From assembly GCF_002916655.1 (NCBI RefSeq), contig NZ_PPSM01000014.1, positions 186,001 through 250,000 of the forward strand: DNA of 64,000 nucleotides. Reading direction: 5' to 3'. This stretch comes from Novosphingobium sp. HII-3 (GTDB lineage Bacteria > Pseudomonadota > Alphaproteobacteria > Sphingomonadales > Sphingomonadaceae). Each line of letters starts with the position of its first letter. Position 1 is the stretch's first letter. Positions 44,799 through 53,666 of this stretch are shown here, in pieces. The notes below the pieces were generated by a model that worked only from the letters and a program-made list of their open reading frames with translations, was not told the origin of the DNA and did not search any database. Position numbers and translations under genes: made by a program.

Positions 44799-45530
44799 AT
44801 GAGCGAAACCGTTTCCTTCGGCTACGAAGACGTGGCCCCCGAGGACAAGGAAGGCCGCGTCGGCGCGGTCTTCTCGTCCGTCGCGCGCAAGTACGACATC
44901 ATGAACGATGCCATGTCCGCAGGCATGCACCGTCTCTGGAAGGACAAGTTCGTGCGCCGCGTGAAACCGCGCGAGGGCGAGCAGATCCTCGACATGGCAG
45001 GTGGTACCGGCGACATCGCCTTCCGCATGGAAGCGGCGGGGGCGACCGTCACCGTCTCCGACATCAACCAGGACATGCTCGACGTCGGCATCGAGCGGGC
45101 CATGGAACGGGGCATCGACACGCTGGTGTGGTCGCGCCAGAACGCCGAGGAACTGACGTTCCCTGACCGCTTCTTCGATGCCTACACGATCGCGTTCGGC
45201 ATCCGCAATGTCACGCACATCGACAAGGCCCTGGCCGAGGCTCACCGTGTCCTCAAGTATGGCGGCCGCTTCTTCTGCCTCGAATTCTCGACGACGGAAT
45301 GGCCGGGCTTCAAGGAAGTCTACGACGCCTATTCGCACAGGCTGGTCCCCAAGATCGGCTCGATGATCGCGGGCGACGCCGAATCCTACCGGTATCTCAT
45401 CGAATCGATCCGCCGCTTCCCGCCCATGCCCGAGTTCGAAGGCATGATCCGCGCGGCAGGGTTCAAGCACACCAAGGTCGAGCCAATCCTTGGCGGCCTC
45501 GTCGCCATTCATTCGGGCTGGAAGGTCTGA
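44799..45530 (+). CDS. ubiE: demethylmenaquinone / 2-methoxy-6-polyprenyl-1,4-benzoquinol methylase
   Basis: 243 residues. [26 protein letters not shown] is the UbiE N-terminal signature, [17 protein letters not shown] the SAM-binding loop, and [21 protein letters not shown] the C-terminal methylase box. It C-methylates quinol precursors. GAGGA lies eight bases before the ATG at 44799. ubiB follows after eight bases, a usual pairing. Confidence 0.96.
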   Translation: MSETVSFGYEDVAPEDKEGRVGAVFSSVARKYDIMNDAMSAGMHRLWKDKFVRRVKPREGEQILDMAGGTGDIAFRMEAAGATVTVSDINQDMLDVGIERAMERGIDTLVWSRQNAEELTFPDRFFDAYTIAFGIRNVTHIDKALAEAHRVLKYGGRFFCLEFSTTEWPGFKEVYDAYSHRLVPKIGSMIAGDAESYRYLIESIRRFPPMPEFEGMIRAAGFKHTKVEPILGGLVAIHSGWKV

Positions 45531-45537
45531 TCACCCG

Positions 45538-47103
45538 GTGACAAGCACCGCAAAGCATATCTGGCGCCTCCTGAAGTGGGGCCGCGTCCTCGCGCGGCAC
45601 GGCGCCCTGCGCGGAATCGAGAACGACCGTAACGCGCCTGCGCCCGTGAAGCGCCTGTGCCGCGTCGCCCGCCTTGGTGCCCGCCAGCCTGTGGACCCGG
45701 ATTATGCAGGCGCCTTCCAGGACATCGGGCCTGCCGCGATCAAGCTCGGCCAGGCGCTGGCAACTCGTCCGGATCTGGTGGGAGAAGGGCCGGCGCGCAA
45801 TCTGCTGGCGTTGCAGGACAGCTTGCCGCCGGTCGACTTCGCGCTGATCCGCAACCAGGTCGAAAGCACCTTCGGACGTTCGCTCGAGACGCTGTTCACC
45901 ACGTTCGAGGAGGCGCCGGTCGGGGCCGCCTCGATCGCGCAGGTGCATCGTGCCGTCACGCCGGACGGCCGGGCGGTTGCAGTGAAGGTCCTGCGCCCGG
46001 GCATTCGTGAGCAGTTCGCGCGCGACGTGGAGACGTACGAGTGGGCCGCCGCACATCTGGAGGCGCTTGGCGGCGAGGCGGCACGGTTGCGGCCGCGCGC
46101 GGTAATCGACAATCTCAAGCGCTGGACCTCGCGCGAATTCGATCTGCGGCGCGAAGCCGCATCGGCGTCCGAGCTGGCCGCCGCGATGCGCGGGATCGAC
46201 GATTACCGCGTGCCGGACATCGATTGGGATCGCACCAACGGCTCGGTGATGACGGTCGAGTGGATCGACGGCATCAAGATGAGCAACATCGCCGGGTTGG
46301 TCGAGGCCGGCTACGACCTGCCCGCGCTTGCCCGCCGGCTGGTGATTACATTCCTCACCCAGGCGATCTCCTGCGGATTTTTCCATGCCGACATGCACCA
46401 GGGCAACCTGTTTGTGCAGGGCGGGCCGGAGCATCCCACGATCGTCGCCATCGATTTTGGCATCATGGGCCGGATCAATCGGCAGGCGCGGTTGTGGCTC
46501 GCCGAGATTCTCTATGGCCTGACGACCGGCAATTACCGGCGCGTCGCTGAAATCCATTTCGAAGCTCAATACGTCCCCAGCTATCACACGGTCGAGGAGT
46601 TCGCGACCGCGCTGCGCGCCGTCGGAGAGCCGATGCGCGGCAAGCCGGTTTCGGAGCTTTCGGTCGGGCAGATGCTTGATGGGTTGTTCGCCATCACCCG
46701 TGACTTCGACATGGCCGTGCAGCCCCACCTGCTGCTGCTGCAGAAGACGATGGTCATGGTGGAGGGCCTCGCCACCGCGCTCGATCCCGACATCAACATG
46801 TGGGACGTTGCAAGCCCCTTCGTGCGCGACTGGATCCGTGACGAACTCGGCCCCGAAGCCGTGATCGTCGACCGGGTGCGTGAGGATCTGGACACCCTGC
46901 TGCGCCTCCCTTCGCTGGTGCGGCGCATCGAGGAGCGTTTCCCCGCCAAGGGCGGAGCACCGGAACAGGCCCCCCTTCCCGAAATCGAAATCATCTGGGA
47001 GCGTCGTACACGCGAAAGTAACCGATGGGGCGGCTATGCTCTGGCGGCGACACTTGGAGGTGCTGCGGCTTGGGGACTGACGTATCTGACGATGCTGGGG
47101 TGA
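45538..47103 (+). CDS. ubiB: ubiquinone biosynthesis accessory ATPase UbiB
   Basis: 521 residues of the ABC1/ADCK atypical kinase family. GPAAIKLGQALATRPDLV is the KxGQ motif, APVGAASIAQVHRA the alanine-rich loop, VAVKVLRPG the lysine strand, and FFHADMHQGNLFV plus VAIDFGIMG the catalytic residues. A C-terminal hydrophobic helix (YALAATLGGAAAWGLTYLTML) anchors it. Translation starts with GTG at 45538, directly after ubiE. It likely assists membrane lipid access for coenzyme Q synthesis. Confidence 0.95.
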   Translation: MTSTAKHIWRLLKWGRVLARHGALRGIENDRNAPAPVKRLCRVARLGARQPVDPDYAGAFQDIGPAAIKLGQALATRPDLVGEGPARNLLALQDSLPPVDFALIRNQVESTFGRSLETLFTTFEEAPVGAASIAQVHRAVTPDGRAVAVKVLRPGIREQFARDVETYEWAAAHLEALGGEAARLRPRAVIDNLKRWTSREFDLRREAASASELAAAMRGIDDYRVPDIDWDRTNGSVMTVEWIDGIKMSNIAGLVEAGYDLPALARRLVITFLTQAISCGFFHADMHQGNLFVQGGPEHPTIVAIDFGIMGRINRQARLWLAEILYGLTTGNYRRVAEIHFEAQYVPSYHTVEEFATALRAVGEPMRGKPVSELSVGQMLDGLFAITRDFDMAVQPHLLLLQKTMVMVEGLATALDPDINMWDVASPFVRDWIRDELGPEAVIVDRVREDLDTLLRLPSLVRRIEERFPAKGGAPEQAPLPEIEIIWERRTRESNRWGGYALAATLGGAAAWGLTYLTMLG

Positions 47104-48239
47104 TGATCGGCAAGGGCCGTCTCGAGCGGCTCTCGCCTTCGGCAGCCCGGCTGGCGCTGGCTGCGCTGCTTCTGGTGCTGCTGGCCTCTCTGATCGCGCC
47201 GACCATGAAGCCCGGCACCCGCTCGCCCTGGGAAGGCGCGGTCGAGGGCCCGGTCGACCGCGCAGGCGCCTCCCTTTCCGACGCTACCAAGCCCTACGAT
47301 GAAGACATCGCCCTCTACGAGGTGGCGACGGAACGCATCCGCAAGGGCGAACACTATTACGACTTCATCGTACCCGAGCAGCGAAGCCGCCATTACCCCG
47401 TGAATCCCGGCCTGGCAGTGCGCCTGCCGACCCTGGCCTACATCAACGCCGCGCTGGGCGAGGGGGGGCAGATGGCGGCGGCGATCGCGCTTATGCTGGC
47501 GATCGTCGCCGCCTGGTGGCGACGGCTCGGCGAAGAGCCCGAGGACCGGGGGCGCGTGCAGCGCCTGGGCACGGCCTTCGTTTTCGTGGCCGCATCTTTG
47601 GGGCTCAACCGCCACTACTTTCCCTTGCATGAACTGTGGGCCGGTGGGCTCATCGCCCTCTCCTTTGCTTTGCATCGTCCCGAAGGGGGCGGCCGGGAAG
47701 GAGCGTGGAGAGGAGCATTCGTGGCGGCGGCGCTGGCGCTCGCCATACGCGAGCTGGCGCTGCCTTACGTGCTGCTGATGGCGGCGTTCGCCGTATGGCG
47801 GCGCAGCTGGTACGAAGCGGCTGCCTGGATCCTCCTAACGCTGGTGTTCCTCGCCGGCCTGGCCTGGCACCTGACGATCATCGCGCGGGAGGTCGTGCCC
47901 AGCGACCCGCACGGACCGCCTTGGCTGGTGATGCGGGGCATGGCGGGCTGGCTGGTCAACGTGGTGCAATCCAGCAACCTGCGATGGCTCCCGCCGTTTC
48001 TCGCCGGACCGGCGGTGGTGCTGATGACGTTCGGATGGCTGGGGTGGCGCAGCCCTTCCGGTCTGGTCGGCTTTCTGCTTGGCGCCGGTTACGGGCTCGC
48101 CTTCATGATTGCGGGGCGGTGGGACAACTTCTACTGGGGCGCCATGATCGCGCCAACCCTGTTCGTCGGCCTCGTCTTCGCGCCGCGGGCCTTGCGGCAG
48201 CTTGCCCTGAGGGCGCGCATGAAGCCAGCGCCAAACTGA
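47103..48239 (+). CDS. hypothetical multi-pass membrane protein
   Basis: 378 residues with eight or more hydrophobic helices. The N-terminal periplasmic loop has DEDIALYEVATERIRKGEHYYDFIVPEQR, which resembles the acidic first loop of GT-C-fold transferases (DUF2029-like) but without a clear DxD motif. Its start overlaps the ubiB stop (TGATG). Role unknown; a membrane glycosyltransferase is possible. Confidence 0.6.
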   Translation: MIGKGRLERLSPSAARLALAALLLVLLASLIAPTMKPGTRSPWEGAVEGPVDRAGASLSDATKPYDEDIALYEVATERIRKGEHYYDFIVPEQRSRHYPVNPGLAVRLPTLAYINAALGEGGQMAAAIALMLAIVAAWWRRLGEEPEDRGRVQRLGTAFVFVAASLGLNRHYFPLHELWAGGLIALSFALHRPEGGGREGAWRGAFVAAALALAIRELALPYVLLMAAFAVWRRSWYEAAAWILLTLVFLAGLAWHLTIIAREVVPSDPHGPPWLVMRGMAGWLVNVVQSSNLRWLPPFLAGPAVVLMTFGWLGWRSPSGLVGFLLGAGYGLAFMIAGRWDNFYWGAMIAPTLFVGLVFAPRALRQLALRARMKPAPN

Positions 48240-48276
48240 TTGCGCCACACCGCACGCTGTTGCAAAAGCCGCAGCT

Positions 48277-49518
48277 ATGAACGGACCTCGGATCCTGCTG
48301 ATCGTGGGCGGCGGAATCGCCGCGTACAAGGCTTGCGAACTCGTGCGCACCATCCGTAAGGAAGGCGGCTCGGTCACCTGCGTGCTGACGGAGGGGGGGG
48401 CGAAGTTCGTCACACCCATGACGCTCGCGGCCCTCTCTGAGAATCCTGTCCACACCACGCTCTGGGATCTCAAGAACGAGGCCGAGATGGGACATATCCA
48501 GCTCAGTCGGGAGGCCGACCTCGTTGTCGTCTGCCCCGCTACCGCCGACCTTCTCGCCCGGATGGCGGCAGGCATGGCCGACGATCTTGCAACCACGCTC
48601 CTGCTCGCCACCGACAAGCCTGTCATGGCGGTGCCGGCGATGAACGTGCGCATGTGGCAGCACGCGGCCACAATGCGCAACGTGCAGACGCTGCGGGATT
48701 CGGGAGTGGATGTCATGGAACCGGACGAAGGCACGATGGCCTGCGGGGAATATGGTCCGGGCCGGCTGCCTGAACCGGTGGAGATCTGGCATCGCATGGC
48801 CCGCCACCTGGGCCACGGCGGGAGAGGGCTCACGCCGGTCCCGACGGCGCCCCGGGTCCCGGCAGGGAAGCCGCTGCCCCTCTCCGGCAGGCATGTCCTC
48901 ATTACCGCCGGGCCTACCCACGAACCGATCGATCCGGTCCGCTACATCGCGAACCGTTCATCCGGCAAACAGGGCTTTGCCATCGCTGCTGCAGCGGCGG
49001 AGGCCGGCGCGCGGGTGACTCTGGTGTCCGGCCCCGTCAACCTGCCGACGCCCGCAGGGGTCGACCGGGTGGACGTGGAAAGCGCGCTGGAGATGGCGGC
49101 GGCCGTCGATGCCGCCTTGCCTGCCGATGCTGCGATCATGGTCGCAGCGGTGGCCGACTGGCGCGTTGCCCGATCAGCCGACCAGAAACTCAAGAAGACC
49201 GGGCAGGGCGTTCCGCCGCTCGAGCTGACGGAGAACCCGGACATCCTTGCAGGGCTTGCCAAGGGGCTGAGGCGACCGCGGCTCGTGGTCGGCTTCGCCG
49301 CTGAAACGCAGGACGTGATCCGCTACGCGCGCGACAAGCGCGTGCGCAAGGGGGCAGACTGGATCGTGGCCAACGATGTCAGTGGCGATGTGATGGGCGG
49401 GGATTCCAACACCATTCACATCGTCACGGGCGATGACGTGATCTCATTGCCAGAAATGCCCAAGGAGGACGTGGCACGCGTCCTCATCGAAAGGATCGCC
49501 GATGCATTCCCCGGTTGA
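48277..49518 (+). CDS. coaBC: bifunctional phosphopantothenoylcysteine decarboxylase / phosphopantothenate-cysteine ligase
   Basis: 413 residues. The N-terminal CoaC flavoprotein domain (to ~190) starts [20 protein letters not shown] and includes VPAMNVRMW; the C-terminal CoaB domain starts [25 protein letters not shown] and contains AAVADWRVA and WIVANDVSG. It performs two steps of coenzyme A synthesis. Its 3' end overlaps the start of dut by 17 bases; the coaBC-dut pair is normal in bacteria. Confidence 0.95.
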   Translation: MNGPRILLIVGGGIAAYKACELVRTIRKEGGSVTCVLTEGGAKFVTPMTLAALSENPVHTTLWDLKNEAEMGHIQLSREADLVVVCPATADLLARMAAGMADDLATTLLLATDKPVMAVPAMNVRMWQHAATMRNVQTLRDSGVDVMEPDEGTMACGEYGPGRLPEPVEIWHRMARHLGHGGRGLTPVPTAPRVPAGKPLPLSGRHVLITAGPTHEPIDPVRYIANRSSGKQGFAIAAAAAEAGARVTLVSGPVNLPTPAGVDRVDVESALEMAAAVDAALPADAAIMVAAVADWRVARSADQKLKKTGQGVPPLELTENPDILAGLAKGLRRPRLVVGFAAETQDVIRYARDKRVRKGADWIVANDVSGDVMGGDSNTIHIVTGDDVISLPEMPKEDVARVLIERIADAFPG

Positions 49519-49822
49519 AGTTCCCGTCCTCGTCAAGGTCTTGCCCCATGGGAAAGGCCTTGAACTGCCTGCCTACGCCACCGAAGGCGCCGCCGGTATG
49601 GATGTGGTCTCGGCGGAAGACGTCACCCTTCCCCCCGGCGGGCGTCATGCCGTTGCCACCGGCCTGTCCTTCGCGATCCCGCATGGGTACGAGGTGCAGG
49701 TGCGTCCGCGCTCCGGGCTCGCGCTGAAGCACGGCATCACCGTTCCCAATACGCCGGGCACGATCGATTCCGATATTTATGACATACCCTCTTGGTGGGT
49801 GGAGACGGCGAACGATCGTTGA
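49502..49822 (+). pseudogene. dut: dut, 5' fragment of dUTPase cut at codon 91
   Basis: The frame begins [20 protein letters not shown] and has trimeric dUTPase motif I ([11 protein letters not shown]), motif II ([11 protein letters not shown]) and the start of motif III (NTPGTIDSD). Normal dUTPases continue with YRGE; here, from codon 92 (after 49774), the sequence turns into unrelated residues ([15 protein letters not shown]) and stops. Motifs IV and V, including the P-loop-like RGxGGFGSTG, are absent, so this product should be inactive. The break coincides with the left end of an accessory element. Confidence 0.92.
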
Positions 49823-49975
49823 ACGGCTCCATTTGGTATGGGAACGCTGGCGGCGGCCGAGAGCAATTTTCGGCCACGCAGATGAAGCAGATCTACAGTC
49901 CACTCTAACCTCGGTCCCGTTGACAAGGGTCTGGTCGATTCCTAGCTGGCGATAGAACAGCACGGGAACAGATTA

Positions 49976-51271
49976 TTGCCAGTTGCAGAACTCAGAGTAG
50001 GCGACCTTATCAAGCCTCAGGCGCTGACGAAGCGGCTGTTTCACTTTCAGGCATCTGCTCGCGATTTAGGCGTTCCGCAGAATCTCATAGGTTGTCCATT
50101 TGTCACTCGTGGAGGGAGTGCAGGCCGGCTGGTGAATGGTTATATTCAGGCGCGCTGGACCAAGGCTTGGACCCCGTCGGTCGGACGCGCTCAACTTGCA
50201 GAATTTGGGAGTACACAACCCACTCAGTTGGATAGCTTTCAAGCTGCTGCGCTGAAGCGTAAAGGGCGCCGGACTCTCCCACAAAGTATCAATGTCATAG
50301 CACGCCATGTCGATGATTTCGTCGAATGGTGGGAGGCGACGCTTTGCCTCGACGATACCGACGAGGATATTCACGAGCGGTTGCTCAGAGCACAGGAAGA
50401 CCTCCTCGAGGCTTATGGCGATGACATGGGAACTGGAGAGTGGTCGAATAGCGGCTTTTCTGTTTCGAATACCACAATTCATCACCGCCAGATTGACGCG
50501 CTGAATTTCTTACTTTGGACAAAATTCGAAGGATTAGCACCAGAGTTCGTTGTTTCCGTTGAGGAGCGAAAGGTCCGTGTAGCCTCCTACTCGGGCGCGC
50601 CGCAGACAATCGTGCGCCCGCAGTTTTCCGCGCTTCGTCGTCCAGATCCGAGGCGAGTACGACTTCCTGATGGGGATGAGCTTCGCGGTCACATTGCGGC
50701 TATCCTTGATCCCGCTGCCCAACTCGGCGCCTTACTGATTTATGGATGCGGCTTGAGGTTGAGCGAGACCATTAATCTTCGAAATGACGCCTTGGCTAAG
50801 CTCGGCGCCGGTAAGCAACAGTATCTCAGGGTTACTGGAAAGGGCAACAAGACCCGCCTCGTTGAAATTGAACCTTTCCTTGTCCAGCAGATCGTTGCCT
50901 ATCAGGACTTTATCCGAAGCCTGCGACAACAGCAGGCCTCAACATTCGGTAATATTCTGCTGCTCCGTGAGGATGGTTCAGCATTTCCACCGAAAGCCTT
51001 CTATCGCGCCTTCCGGAAAGCTGGCTCGATTTCTCCTCATATGGGGCGGCACTGGTATGCCGTAAATTTCCTTCTGCAAGCCGCCGAAAGCCGACGAAAC
51101 GCGTCTGGTGAATTGCCGCCGAACATCAACTTGGAATTGCAGACTGAACTGATCCGACTCCAGCAGAATCTTGGCCATAATCACCTTACCACTACTGAGA
51201 TGTACTTGGTTACGCTTAGTCAAAGACTTTTTCCCGTGTCGCTCAGCAAACTGTTTGAAGACAGGCTTTAA
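49976..51271 (+). CDS. tyrosine recombinase 1 of trio
   Basis: 431 residues starting at TTG. The C-terminal catalytic domain has R261 (YGCGLRLSETINL), K289 (VTGKGNKTR), H355-x-x-R358 (SPHMGRHWYA), H401 (QNLGHNHLT) and nucleophile Y410 (TTEMYLV), a complete R-K-HxxR-H-Y set. An N-terminal part of ~230 residues holds the core-binding domain. The stop at 51271 is 13 bases before the next gene. By order it corresponds to TnpA of Tn554. The sequence is markedly lower in GC than the chromosome genes. Confidence 0.93.
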   Translation: MPVAELRVGDLIKPQALTKRLFHFQASARDLGVPQNLIGCPFVTRGGSAGRLVNGYIQARWTKAWTPSVGRAQLAEFGSTQPTQLDSFQAAALKRKGRRTLPQSINVIARHVDDFVEWWEATLCLDDTDEDIHERLLRAQEDLLEAYGDDMGTGEWSNSGFSVSNTTIHHRQIDALNFLLWTKFEGLAPEFVVSVEERKVRVASYSGAPQTIVRPQFSALRRPDPRRVRLPDGDELRGHIAAILDPAAQLGALLIYGCGLRLSETINLRNDALAKLGAGKQQYLRVTGKGNKTRLVEIEPFLVQQIVAYQDFIRSLRQQQASTFGNILLLREDGSAFPPKAFYRAFRKAGSISPHMGRHWYAVNFLLQAAESRRNASGELPPNINLELQTELIRLQQNLGHNHLTTTEMYLVTLSQRLFPVSLSKLFEDRL

Positions 51272-51284
51272 GGACTGAACCGGC

Positions 51285-53666
51285 ATGGATAACCTTAATG
51301 GTCACAATTACGTTGTTCGCGGTCGTTCAAAAGGAAGCGGTGACCGCCCACCTCAGGCCTGGGAAGAAGATTGCAGCCACTTTGTGTTCGGCCGGACCGA
51401 GGGGATCGGACGCCGAATTTCGCCCCGCCCCGCACTAGGTGCAGACCTCGTTGCTGGTTTGCGTCGCATTGCCAGAGAACGTCGGATCACTCACGCTACG
51501 TTCAAGACCCTGACCTACGATCTTAGCTATCTTTTATCCTTCCTTGATTGGCTCGATGTAGCTGGCAAAAAAAACCAGAATTCTAGGCCGTCGGTTTTGT
51601 TCAACAGTGGGGTCGAAGATTTACCTGGCGCAGTTTGGGGTTTGTTCGAAGCATGGCTTCCAAAGCAGATCGAGGGTGATACCCTCTCTCGTGTATATAC
51701 ACAGTGCGCGCGCGTGGCTCGGTCTGCGGCACAGGAAAAGTTTGGTGACTTGCCGGGCAGTTTCATATTGGCGCCGAACCGCTTCCCCCAGAGAAAGGGA
51801 AGCGCGAACTGGGATCGTACAGATGATGTCGATGAAGATGAAGATTATCGCATCATCGGCGAAGCTCTGATTACATCGCTCAGGAACACGACATCACGGA
51901 TTGCGGAAGGGCGGTACCTCTTACCCGAAGAAGTATCTCACCCTCCTAAAGATGGCATCCCCAAAGCCGTAGATAAAGTCGGAGAGGTTATCGATCCAGA
52001 ACTTGCCGACGTTCGCGAGCGCCGCCGCGTCGAATATGCTTACCTGTGGAGAGAGCTCGAAGTTAGTAGAAAGTTTCCGAAGACTGCTATCCTTCAAGTA
52101 TCTCCACCTGCATTCATCGACCGGTATCCCAACGATGTTACGCAGGATGATTTCCTGTCTCCCGCCCCAGGTGGGAGGGCCATGTTCCCTATAGCAGTTG
52201 AATACCGCACTGAGATCATCTCTTCAGTCCTGCGAGGCGACTTGGATTTAGGTAAGAAAGGTGCCGACATCTCGGGGGTCCCGCTTCACGCTCTGCGACA
52301 AGAAGGCAAGATTCTTTCCGCTGCAGGATGGGTAGATCATATCTATCACAACCAAAAGAAACAGTATCTTCGTGCCAACAACAGCACAAAGGAAGCATTG
52401 TCGCAGTGTTATTCTCATCGCAACGGCCTTAATGCTGACCGGCTGGGAATGCGTGAACAATATCGTTTGTTGCACTTGGCGATCCCTACAAAGCAAGAGT
52501 TGCAGTGTGCATTTGCACTTTTCCTATTAAGAACAGGATTTAATTCATCAACTGGCTTATCTATTGTTCCCGGACGATGGCATAATCCCCATCCTATTCA
52601 TGGCGAAAATGGAACGTATGTCGACATCTACGCTGTAAAGAATCGGCCGGTGGGAAAGCTTCAATCCACCCAAAGCAGCACTAACAAGGATTTCACGGCC
52701 TATGATGTGATGCGCCGTGTTATTGCTTGGACGGAGCCGTTGCGCCTGATGATCGCCAACCGAATACAGGCGATTGAGTCCACGATTCAGGACAAGTCTA
52801 ACGGTATCAGTGCACAAGAGCGTATGGACCTTCGCCGCACGCTGCCCCGACTTCGTGATCTGATGAGCCGCGCGTGGTTAGTGGTACAAGACGATGGCTC
52901 GATTGCCGAACTCGAAATCGACTGGCCTACTCTCAACGCCGCGCTCGCTGAAGCGGGGGTTAAACGTGCAAACGGACAGCCGGTAAAGCTGAGTCAAGGC
53001 CTGACTCGCCGAGCATGGGCAATTTTCGCATATGAGCGATCTGGGGCTAATCTTATTCTGACGAAGATCGCGTTGGGCCACAGCGACTTCGCATCCTTGA
53101 TTACCTATATCGCTAATGAAAAGCGGCGATCGGCGCATCGGCGGAGTTGGCTCGATCTTGGAGGCGCGCTGCTACGGCAATTCCAGACTGGTGAGTCAAC
53201 AACTCCAGCGATCATCCGAGAGTTGATTTCGAACGGGCGTTTGACAGAGGAGCAAGGCGCCAGGCTAGCGACGGGCACCTCTATATCCGCCCAGGGCATG
53301 CAATGCGCTGATCCTAGGAAACCAGACCCCCATATCGACCCTTCTCACCGAACCGGAGATATGTGCACTGTCCAGAACTGTTATGATGGGTGCAGTCGTG
53401 CTTATCCTACTTTCGATACCGCGATCTATGTGGCGCGAGAAATATCCCGACTCGAACAACTGAAGTCTTCGATTGACATCGTCGCTTGGACAGCCAGCGA
53501 TTACAGCGATCGCCTAGAGGCTGCCGAAGAACTTTTCAGGCAGTACGCACCCAAGGTGCAAGCTGATGCGATCAAGGAGGTAAGCGCGCGCCCGCCCCGG
53601 CCGATGTTTGGCACCGCATCGGTTGGCGCCCGACGCATGGCGAACCGGAGCAGCGCAACAGAATGA
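51285..53666 (+). CDS. tyrosine recombinase 2 of trio, degenerate active site
   Basis: 793 residues. The C-terminal part has the box I region LLRTGFNSSTGLSI, where N420 stands in place of the arginine, LSQGLTRRAWAIFAYERSG for box II (the histidine of HxxR is replaced), ALGHSDFASLITYIA with H599 and possible Y608. So key residues are missing and catalysis may rely on partners. A cysteine-rich tail (C674, C694, C699, C703 in CTVQNCYDGC) may bind zinc. The stop overlaps the start of the third gene. I call it a recombinase by GH...Y block and operon context. Confidence 0.75.
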   Translation: MDNLNGHNYVVRGRSKGSGDRPPQAWEEDCSHFVFGRTEGIGRRISPRPALGADLVAGLRRIARERRITHATFKTLTYDLSYLLSFLDWLDVAGKKNQNSRPSVLFNSGVEDLPGAVWGLFEAWLPKQIEGDTLSRVYTQCARVARSAAQEKFGDLPGSFILAPNRFPQRKGSANWDRTDDVDEDEDYRIIGEALITSLRNTTSRIAEGRYLLPEEVSHPPKDGIPKAVDKVGEVIDPELADVRERRRVEYAYLWRELEVSRKFPKTAILQVSPPAFIDRYPNDVTQDDFLSPAPGGRAMFPIAVEYRTEIISSVLRGDLDLGKKGADISGVPLHALRQEGKILSAAGWVDHIYHNQKKQYLRANNSTKEALSQCYSHRNGLNADRLGMREQYRLLHLAIPTKQELQCAFALFLLRTGFNSSTGLSIVPGRWHNPHPIHGENGTYVDIYAVKNRPVGKLQSTQSSTNKDFTAYDVMRRVIAWTEPLRLMIANRIQAIESTIQDKSNGISAQERMDLRRTLPRLRDLMSRAWLVVQDDGSIAELEIDWPTLNAALAEAGVKRANGQPVKLSQGLTRRAWAIFAYERSGANLILTKIALGHSDFASLITYIANEKRRSAHRRSWLDLGGALLRQFQTGESTTPAIIRELISNGRLTEEQGARLATGTSISAQGMQCADPRKPDPHIDPSHRTGDMCTVQNCYDGCSRAYPTFDTAIYVAREISRLEQLKSSIDIVAWTASDYSDRLEAAEELFRQYAPKVQADAIKEVSARPPRPMFGTASVGARRMANRSSATE

